Shown here piece by piece: positions 56,963 through 64,000 of a stretch of 64,000 bases of DNA; positions within the stretch are counted from its first letter, which is position 1; every line of letters starts with the position of its first letter. The notes under the pieces were generated by a model, which was not told where the DNA came from, ran no database searches, and saw nothing but the letters and a program-made list of their open reading frames with translations. Position numbers and translations under genes: made by a program. This DNA is from Entomortierella parvispora. Its lineage: Eukaryota > Mortierellomycota > Mortierellomycetes > Mortierellales > Mortierellaceae. The stretch covers positions 4,154,001-4,218,000 of the forward strand of contig OY752141.1 in assembly GCA_963573315.1 (NCBI GenBank), read 5' to 3'.

Positions 56963-59318
56963 CAATCCAAAGGAAGGGGGTGTGGTAGAGTAGCAAGCAG
57001 AAAGCTGTTTTCTCTAGTCAAGAACAAGAATGAGAAGAGGTCACTGGATGTGTGAGGAACGAGAAAAGTGTGAAATGGATGGATGGATGGATGGAGATGG
57101 ACTGTGCGAACGAATGAATGAATGTTCCTGCGCTGTTTGCATGGGGTCACAACAACAACAACAAAGAAAAAAAAAAAGGGTGGCAAGGTTGCTTGCGAGG
57201 TGGCAGGGACATGGAGGACAGGGACAGGGACAGGGAGACAGACACCCCGGACCCGCAGAGATGTGAAAGGGGCCCGCAATGCAACAAGACAAGAGCAGGC
57301 CGTTGCGAACAAAGAAGAGCGGGAAGAGTTACTGACTCGACGCTGTTGCTCGCACCTCCAATGGGACATCCTCGGTCATCATCATCACTGCCAGCCTCGC
57401 CTTGCTTTACTGAATACACGTTCCCAGCTGCATCTCCTCGCACCCGGCTGTCGGCTCCGCGTCCGCCGCGGTCAAATTCTTCCCTCCCTCCCAGCCTTGT
57501 CATTCCTACCTTTCTTCCTCCTCCGCCCCCCCTCCGTACCCTTCCTCTTGTGGAAAGAGTCGAGTCGAGTCGAGGCAAAGGTCGAGACTGTGATGCGATT
57601 TCGATGCCAACAACGAGTGGCCTAGAAGGCCGCTCAATTGGTGTTGAATGGTTGAATAGAATTATTGGGGGATCCCATTCATTTCTCATTCGCCTCGCAC
57701 CAATTGGCAAACTTTTGTTATTGAATAGACAAACATGTAGCTCGCTCTCAATCACGACTTTGTTCAAGAGAGAAACAAACAACCCAATCTTCTGCCAACC
57801 TTCCTTCCTCTGCTGGCTTCTCAATCAATCATTTCAAATCATTCAATCTTGGCCAGCTACTCGCTCTCCGCCCCTGACAAAACGTGTCAAGGGCTTGTTG
57901 TCCACGGACAAATTTTGAACTCTTTTTTTTTTTTGTTTCCTTGTCTTCTCTTTGGGTTTTTTTCTTTGCGAGTTTGTTTTATATGATCCACCCCACCCTC
58001 TCTGCTACTCGCCACGCTGTCTCTTTCGGGTGAAGAGAGAGTTTTTATTTGAATGTGTATATGTTGGGTTGCCACGAGTATTGTCTCCACCCACATCGGC
58101 AGCTCTTTCGGAAAACGAGGGCGCGGGCCTGGAAGGTATGAGTGTTTGATGATAGAGAAGGGGGCGAACATTCTGTGTTGTCAATTGCGCAATTGGGCCA
58201 GGGGGGAAGGAGAGGAACTTTGAGTTGGGGTCATTAGGTCACGATGATGAAAGAAGGAGCGCAAGAGTCCAACATTTACTGGGGAGTGCGAGACAGACGG
58301 AGAGACGATCCAGCCCAGCAATCGGGGAGGGCTGTCAATCAGGGCGCAAAAAGAAACGCGTCCTTCGTCATTTCAGGACCACGCCTCGCATCGCCTCGCC
58401 TCGCCTCTCTTTCTCCTTTTCCCCTTCCTCCCCAACGCTCTCTGATGTTTAGCGCGCGTCTGGCTATCGGTTCGCAGAGGAACGTAGCGCAAATCAACAT
58501 CAACAAGGTGCAAATCTCGTGTTCTCGTGTTTGCGGTTCACCAACACAATTAATAGTCAACATTTTTCACCCCAACGAACACGAGAGATAAAAGGAAAAA
58601 AGTCGGTGCTGTGTCTGCGCGCCAAAAAAAAAAGAGAGATGTTGTTGTTCCTGAACATCACCATTCTTTGTGCTCAATGTGTGCGACAACAGGGGTCAGA
58701 ATTGATCATGGGCCATCTATCTTCGCCCAGTGTTATTTGAGTTTTGAGTGGTCAGGGCAGACCAGACCAGACCAGACCATACAAAGGGTCGAAATGAAGT
58801 CGCACACTCCTCGCCCTTCCTTGGTTGCTCACACTCTTCGCCAGCCTCATATTTCTTTGTTTGCCCCAGCATTCTCACTCCTATTCCTCATTGTGGGCCC
58901 TGGCGGGAACAACAACTAAAACAAAAGAGAAATAAAAAGAAGAGAAGGGGGTGAAAGGGAGGGGAGATACAAGACCCGCAAGCTTACAAGAAACACTATA
59001 AGAAAAAACGGCATTCCTTGCATTGCATGTCCAAAATCCTTTGTTGTTCAATTGCTTGCAGAACAGTTTGTGTGCTGTGGTGTGGCGCATTGTAGACCAC
59101 TGTACGCGCGATGTGTACAGAAGTTCGGATTTCTTTTGCCAAAGAAAATAAATAAATAAAAAAAAAAAACGTTCTCTCCCGCAGGAATGGTGCCATGGAC
59201 ATCCGAGCGAGTTCGTGTCCAAAGACTGATTGTTGTTCCCGCGCCTGTATTTTACGATCTACAGTCGTAGAATTTTTTTGCTGACGAGATTGTGAGCCTT
59301 GTTGCAAAGGAGGCGGAA

Positions 59319-59361
59319 AGGGGAAGAGGAGGAGGAGGAGGAGGAGGAGGAGGAGGAGGAG
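59319..59361. repeat. (GAG)n microsatellite
   Basis: About 14 GAG units; reads as a Gly, Glu or Arg run in different frames. Confidence 0.85.
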
Positions 59362-59894
59362 AAGGGAATGGTGGGAAGGAGAGTAGTGCACACTATGGGC
59401 TGAGTAGTCAACGCCAAGTTTACATGCACGCCACTTTGCCTGTCTTGTCAGCACCAAGACAAAAGGACGTCAGGGGCTCAGAGTTAGAAAGAATGATTTG
59501 CATTGCAGGCAGGAAAATAAAGGAGAGGACCACACCCACTCCCAAACGACCTTTTGCAAAAGACGACCGGAGCGATGAGAACGTCCTCTTGTTACTTCCC
59601 TCCCCCCACCCCCCTTCCTCTCTCCTTCCCAGGCTCAGGGGCAAAGGATAACATGCACAAAGTACCTCTGCAAGCACATGCGAACTGCAGCAGGAAGGAG
59701 GAAAAAAGGCAGTTTTATACAGAAGATGCATTTCAATATGACCAAAGATGGGATGTGCAGTCAAGGAGAAAGAGGAGAGGAGGGGGGTGATAGAGGCGTG
59801 ATTGGTTCATCCTGTAAAGTCGCTAGTCCCGCAAGGCGTCGTTGAAGAAAGCTGCAGGAACGTCCCAACGCGCGCTCCCTCCTTTTTTTCTTTT

Positions 59895-60644
59895 TTACTT
59901 CTTCTTCAGATCACCGTAAACCGCAAAATCTGATCCATTCACACCGGTGGGTTCATTGGTTGGGACGTATGCAGGAGGAGGCAAGTCTTCCTGCTGTCTC
60001 TGTTGTGGATGTTGAGACTCTTGTTGTTGTTGCTGTCCCTGTTGCTGTAGTTGTTGACGATGCTGTTGTTGCAAGAGTTGCAGTTGTTGGACTTGGCGTT
60101 GTAACTCTACCGTTCGCTGATGGGCCTCCTGTTGCGCCTGGTACTGTCGCTGCAACGCTCCCGAGGCAATCTCTTCCAGGAGCCGTTGTCGCACTTGACT
60201 TTTGGGCATGTGCATCTCTAACCGATCAGCTGCATACTCGACCCACTCCTTGATCTCGGCATCTTCCTTCACTGCAGTCGACGACGACGAGTTGCAGGAT
60301 GATCCCGAGGCTGATGAGGCAATCGAATTGCTGCGATGGAGGGCGTTCTCCGCATTAGCCAGGTTAGTGGCCTTGATATCCAGGATGACATTCTTGACAA
60401 GTTCCAGAACCAATCGGGCATGGATCTCTGAAGCCTCTTGTTTGACCACCTGGTATTCTTCCTTGCTCTCCTTGTCGATCTTTTCTTTCCTAGCCTTGAT
60501 CAGGGCCTTTTCACGCTCAGCCTCAGTCTCGGCTTCCTTTCGTACAAGATTGTATTTCTTTTCGGCTTCCTTGACCTTTGTTTTGTAATCTTGCTCAATT
60601 GCTTTCACGGTCGCCTTGATGCTCGCTTGCCTTGACTTGTCCAT
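59895..60644 (-). CDS. Lys/Glu coiled-coil and Gln-rich protein, unknown function
   Basis: A single exon of 249 residues from ATG 60644. Residues 1-95 are a highly charged helical stretch (YKTKVKEAEKKYNLVRKEAETEAER) with coiled-coil character. A Ser/Asn run follows (SSASGSSCNSSSST). Then comes EWVEYAADRLEMHMPKSQVRQRLLEE and a poly-Gln-rich region (~175-225). The end is acidic-neutral and closes with DLKKK. No signal peptide or membrane segment is present. I do not recognise the family. Composition suggests a cytosolic or nuclear scaffold-like protein. The ATG is preceded by pyrimidine-rich leader sequence. Confidence 0.72.
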   Translation of the reverse strand: MDKSRQASIKATVKAIEQDYKTKVKEAEKKYNLVRKEAETEAEREKALIKARKEKIDKESKEEYQVVKQEASEIHARLVLELVKNVILDIKATNLANAENALHRSNSIASSASGSSCNSSSSTAVKEDAEIKEWVEYAADRLEMHMPKSQVRQRLLEEIASGALQRQYQAQQEAHQRTVELQRQVQQLQLLQQQHRQQLQQQGQQQQQESQHPQQRQQEDLPPPAYVPTNEPTGVNGSDFAVYGDLKKK

Positions 60645-61359
60645 TGTGAGGGAGGTGATATGTCTTTTGTCGCTGTCTTGGCGGACTGAGGAACGTAATG
60701 TAGGCTGGGGAAAAAAGGGTTGCTGTCAGAGAGAGAGAGAAAAAAAAAGCTAGCTGTGAAGAGAAGGGTATTTAAGTGAAAGAGAGAGACGAGACCACTT
60801 TCTCCATCTTGGGAAGTAAGATTTCGGCTCTCTCGTTCATTTCCTTCATGAACTCTTTTCAAAAAATGCCAAGAGAACAAAAGCCTGGCGTTGTAACTGT
60901 CTTTTTTGGACTGGGACGGCAATGAGACAGGGCGACGCTCGGTCTCTTCAAAAATGGGCTGTGGGCCTTTTTGATTGTCCCCTTCAGCGCAGTGATGGTT
61001 TGGAGCTTGGCGCCCAACAAAGGACCTCTGTAACAAAAAGGCCACCGCCCAGTTCCAAAAAACCAAAAATGGCAGGGTAAAACCAACACCGCCACGCACC
61101 TTGTTGGTCGACAGTTGGGTCGAGGTCGAAGAACCTTCTTTTTTTCTGCAACATTCTTTCACCTTGAGATTGCCAAGATTACTTTGCCAAATAGATACAA
61201 TTCCCACGCGATTGTGGTGTAGTTCTCTTCCCATCTCAAACTGTCTATAACCGATGACTTCAATTGCTTTGTCACAAGAAGCAGGAAATAAAAAAAGCGT
61301 TTACGTTTTTGAGGATCAGTGTGAACTTTGGGTCATCATGCAAGCAGTTGGTGCTAATT
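60645..61359. other. Spacer between coiled-coil gene and MIA40
   Basis: It contains the promoter and 5' UTR of the coiled-coil gene and the 3' end of MIA40. Nothing else is recognisable. Confidence 0.5.
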
Positions 61360-61857
61360 TCAACTTGGTGTTTCCTTCTTTTTCGACTCACTAGCTCCAT
61401 CTCGCCCACCTGTCGCCTCCCTTTCTCTTCCTTCGCCTTCTTCCTCCGCCTCCTCCTCGTCGTCCAATTCATTACCATAGACATCGGGGTGGAGCTTGAA
61501 ACAGTCCTGCATCGCCTGGAATTTCTCTATACAATCCACGCCCTTGGGCTCTGCCTCTGAGAAAACAAAGCATGAGAAGGCAGCCTTGAAGGATTCACCA
61601 CAGGGTGGTTTCGCCATCCCTCCCAAACAAGGGCAGTCCCAATTGATCTCTCCAGTCTCGGGATCAAAAGCAGCAGACCGACGCCGTTCCTCCTTGTCGT
61701 GTTCGTTGTCGTCGTAGCCTTCTTCAGAGGGACTCCCTCTGAAGGAAAAGGAGGATGCTTGGGCGAAAGGAGAAGGTCGCGCGACTTCTGAGTGTTCCAC
61801 AAAGATAATGATATCTTTGCCATCCTGGTCGCTGAGCGTCTCGTACCCAAGAGCCAT
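61360..61857 (-). CDS. MIA40: Mitochondrial intermembrane-space import oxidoreductase Mia40
   Basis: The core is unmistakable: [25 protein letters not shown] with the catalytic Cys-Pro-Cys (~residues 74-76), followed by the twin CX9C pairs ([11 protein letters not shown] and [11 protein letters not shown]) of the CHCHD4 fold. The end is acidic and Lys-rich. Mia40 oxidises incoming small Cys proteins in the intermembrane space and hands electrons to Erv1. From ATG 61857 the protein has 165 residues and begins like the soluble animal form ([19 protein letters not shown] aligns with the family N-terminus). The frame stays open another 132 nt upstream ([18 protein letters not shown]...), which resembles a mitochondrial presequence but has no ATG before an in-frame stop near 62020. 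A 5' exon may therefore exist. The product is certain, the exact start is not. Confidence 0.9.
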   Translation of the reverse strand: MALGYETLSDQDGKDIIIFVEHSEVARPSPFAQASSFSFRGSPSEEGYDDNEHDKEERRRSAAFDPETGEINWDCPCLGGMAKPPCGESFKAAFSCFVFSEAEPKGVDCIEKFQAMQDCFKLHPDVYGNELDDEEEAEEEGEGREREATGGRDGASESKKKETPS

Positions 61858-63093
61858 GAGGTGTCGTTTCTTGTTTGTCAGCGTTGTAGCAGGTCTAGGG
61901 AGAAGGATTCCGTGCTTTGTGGTGAGGCAACGGAGAGAGCGAAGAAGCTGAGGGGCTTCTTCCGAGGCGGGAGTTGACAATAATGGCAACCGTAAGAAAC
62001 CGAGAAAAAGTGACTATGTAGACATCGGAGTTATTGGTTAGCAGCCAAGAGATGCAGACTCCATGCCCTCATGCTTCCAGGCTCAATGTCTCCTGTCCAC
62101 GTCCATGTTCATGCGCTCAAATCCATGTCATTGTTTCTGCTTCAACCATTGAGATTGTTCCTGCTTGTTATTGAGATTACGGACCTGGGTCTCTTGGGTT
62201 AATGGTCGCGTGCATGTGGAGAGAAAGAGAGAGAAACTCACTCGTGACCCCTTGCAGCCGCTGTGACTGCATGGGCTAGGAGCATGCGGGGCCTGAGCCC
62301 CCCCTCATATGTTGCCACCAATACGCGAGATGTGTTGCCACTGATCCGGAAATTTCACACATGTTGCCAAAAAATACAGACTCTTTGGCGTTGAGGCCAT
62401 CCATGGTGAAGTGCCCATAGAATTCCGTCCTGTTGGCATTTTTGTTTACCTTGCTAAAAGGAATTCCTGACGGAATCCCCTCGTCGTCAGTGTGGTTGTC
62501 AATCTCTCTCAAATCATTTCGTGCAGCTCCTGATTGTTCCAGGCAACATAGACGGTCTTTTCCGCAAGGCAACCAATTGGGGGTTACTTTCATTTGCAAA
62601 TTCTTGGAGAGGACGATTTCTAAAGCTGGTATTCGCAAATCGAGTGTCCCTGTGCTCCAGTTCTCTTTGTCCCACACATTGCCGCCGTCGTGCCCACGAG
62701 CTTTGACCACCACACTGGCTGGATTAGAATGCTCTTCTAAGCCATCTCACACTTCAGCTGATACCCCTTGTTATGGACGATAGAAGCACCGAGGTAACAG
62801 TCATGGGCTGGTGGTCATCGGACTCATTGATCTCCAAGAAAACAGGGTGAGAGCGCAAAGCGGACACCATGCTTGTGAGAGAGCAATGCACGCCGTCTTT
62901 CATGCACAACAAAAAAGTTGCAGCCGCCAAACTTTCTTTCATCCCGTCTTCGTCTGCTTTTCGGGCAGCTGGACAACCATGATGGACAAAACAGAGAACT
63001 GAGAGCGAAGTGGGCTATGCTCGCCTTAATTGCCGTAAGTCTTCCTTCTCTTTGTTTTCTTTTCACCCCTTCTTTTTTCTTTCCAGTTCTTCC
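61858..63093. other. Divergent spacer; weak open frame, no gene called
   Basis: It separates MIA40 (minus) from the phosphoesterase (plus). A 145-codon minus frame (62276-62713) has a less biased composition than other spurious frames, but no domain, signal or splice support. A possible 5'-UTR intron of the phosphoesterase (63035-63086) lies at the right end. Confidence 0.45.
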
Positions 63094-64000
63094 ATGATTC
63101 TCAAGTCGATCGTTTCCTTGGCCTGTGTTGCCGCCGCCGCTGCCCAGGCTATCAAGGGCAAGGCTTTTGACCACATCTTTATTCTCTTTCTTGAGAACTC
63201 TGTAAGTTGTCTTGACCACCAAAAAAAAAAAAAAAAAAAAAAAAAATCTTTGTCTCTGCCTCCACTCGTCCTCATTCCCCAATCACTGTTTTTTCTCCCC
63301 CGATACACAGGACTTCTCCTTAGCAGCCGCCGACCCCAGCCTTTCCTCGTTCGCCAGTCAGGGCATTGTGTTGAACAACTACTACGGTGTCAGCCATCCC
63401 TCCGAGCCCAACTACATTGCTATCACCGCCGGCGACTACTTTGGATTGAACGATGACGGCATGCACATCATCCCCTCCAGCTACAAGACTATCGTCGATC
63501 TCTTGGATATCAAGGGCCTCACCTGGAAAACCTACCAGGAGGATATTCCCTGGATTTGCTACCCGGGATTTCAGAGCAACGGCCTTTACGTCCGAAAACA
63601 CAATCCCTTCATCATGTTTGATTCGATAGCAACGAACGCGACTCGTTGCAGCAATATTGTCCCCGCAACCCAACTCCAGTCAGATCTTGCTGCGGGTTCC
63701 TTGCCCAACTATTCTTTTTACCCCCCTAATCTGACAGACGATGGACAAAACACTACCGTTTCTGATGCCTCCAAGTGGCTGACGACTTTTTTGACCCCGC
63801 TGTTGACGAACACGGTCTTTATCAATAACACCCTTGTGGTGGTTACTTTTGATGAGTCTGAGACCTACAATGCCCCCAACCGTGTCTACACCTTGTTGCT
63901 CGGAGATGCCGTCACCCCCTTGAAGGCCACTACCGACTCGACCTTTTACACTCATTACTCCCTTGTCTCGACCATCGAGGCCAACTGGGGTCTCGGAAAC
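63094..64000 (+). CDS. Secreted phosphoesterase-family protein, acid-phosphatase type (3' end beyond window)
   Basis: Two exons visible, 63094..63201 and 63311..64000 (phase exact, 266 residues), and the gene continues off the right edge. ATG 63094 gives a signal peptide (MILKSIVSLACVAAAAAQA). The mature chain starts KAFDHIFILFLENS, then GIVLNNYYGVSHPSEPNYIAITAG. These match the phosphoesterase family that includes fungal acid phosphatases and phospholipase-C-like enzymes (Asp in FDHIF, Asn in LENS, and the His of SHPSEPNY as metal ligands). The downstream VVVTFDESE is the second conserved block and supplies further metal ligands. N-glycosylation sequons (NAT, NYS, NLT, NTT, NNT) fit secretion. 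It probably frees phosphate from organic sources. The intron has a 26-A run. Confidence 0.86.

Larger units (their letters stand above)
56266..59894. other. 3.6-kb intergenic region with many simple repeats
   Basis: It lies between the zinc-finger start (minus) and the coiled-coil gene 3' end (minus), so it should contain the zinc-finger promoter and leader. AG-rich blocks (56370-56540), CA repeats (56750-56780), (GAC)n (56939-56962), (GGAT)n (57078-57094) and (GAG)n (59319-59361) are seen. Long open frames on both strands, such as 57118-57918, are biased and unsupported. Confidence 0.5.

Noticed and set aside
57118-57918. 266-codon plus-strand frame
   Set aside because: Mixed low-complexity sequence crossing a CAA repeat; no domain and no splice support.
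62276-62713. 145-codon minus-strand frame
   Set aside because: Composition is less biased than other spurious frames, but no family, signal or splice context is visible.
1-64000. CRISPR arrays, bacterial operons, phage or IS elements, transposon terminal repeats
   Set aside because: None seen; the repeats present are simple microsatellites and the genes are spliced.

Overview
This is eukaryotic, fungal DNA. Most genes carry short GT-AG introns (about 50-420 nt), there are no bacterial operons or ribosome-binding sites, 5' flanks are pyrimidine-rich, and the gene set includes a class II myosin heavy chain, GINS subunit Psf1, Mia40, a DUF4246 protein and a ferric-reductase-like protein. The combination of a NACHT + pentapeptide-repeat + WD40 protein, a secreted M64 peptidase and many simple repeats such as (CTTC)n suggests an early-diverging (Mucoromycota) fungus, most likely Mortierellaceae. 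That placement is inference from gene content, not from a marker gene.

Layout, left to right. 0-1.6 kb: 5' part of a serine-rich coiled-coil protein (minus), running off the left edge. 3.5-7.0 kb: a secreted M64 metallopeptidase and a small GPI-anchored wall protein (plus). 7.2-12.7 kb: one very large single-exon NLR-like gene (minus) with a net one-base frameshift in a WD40 repeat. 13.9-18.9 kb: a SANT/Myb protein (plus, with a 10-nt exon), Psf1 (minus) and a seven-exon mitochondrial NAD+-type carrier (minus). 20.1-25.2 kb: a Ser-rich protein (plus) converging on a mitochondrial-type AAA ATPase (minus). 26.1-34.0 kb: myosin II heavy chain in 11 exons (plus), its last intron being GC-AG. 34.0-37.4 kb has no recognisable gene but holds a telomere-like patch and a long G-run. 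37.4-39.8 kb: an 808-residue membrane protein. 40.3 kb: tRNA-Leu(CAA). 42.5-45.3 kb: ferric-reductase-like oxidoreductase. 45.5 kb: tRNA-Ser(AGA). 45.6-48.1 kb: a tiny secreted Cys-rich protein and a DUF4246 protein (both minus). 48.1-53.5 kb: repeat-rich DNA without a recognisable gene. 53.5-56.3 kb: an 11-finger C2H2 protein (minus). 59.9-61.9 kb: a coiled-coil/Gln-rich protein and Mia40 (minus). 63.1 kb to the right edge: 5' part of a secreted phosphoesterase (acid phosphatase type).

The genes do not form a metabolic cluster. They are a normal mix of housekeeping (replication, cytokinesis, mitochondrial import and transport), secreted or cell-surface, and regulatory functions. The points most worth a second look are the frameshifted NLR-like gene, the TCACGTGA palindrome placed 80-86 nt upstream of both tRNA genes, the 10-nt micro-exon, and the reductase with a membrane hairpin inside its nucleotide-binding half. 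Exon borders were set by hand from splice consensus, reading phase and family alignment recalled from memory. No search or RNA evidence was available.
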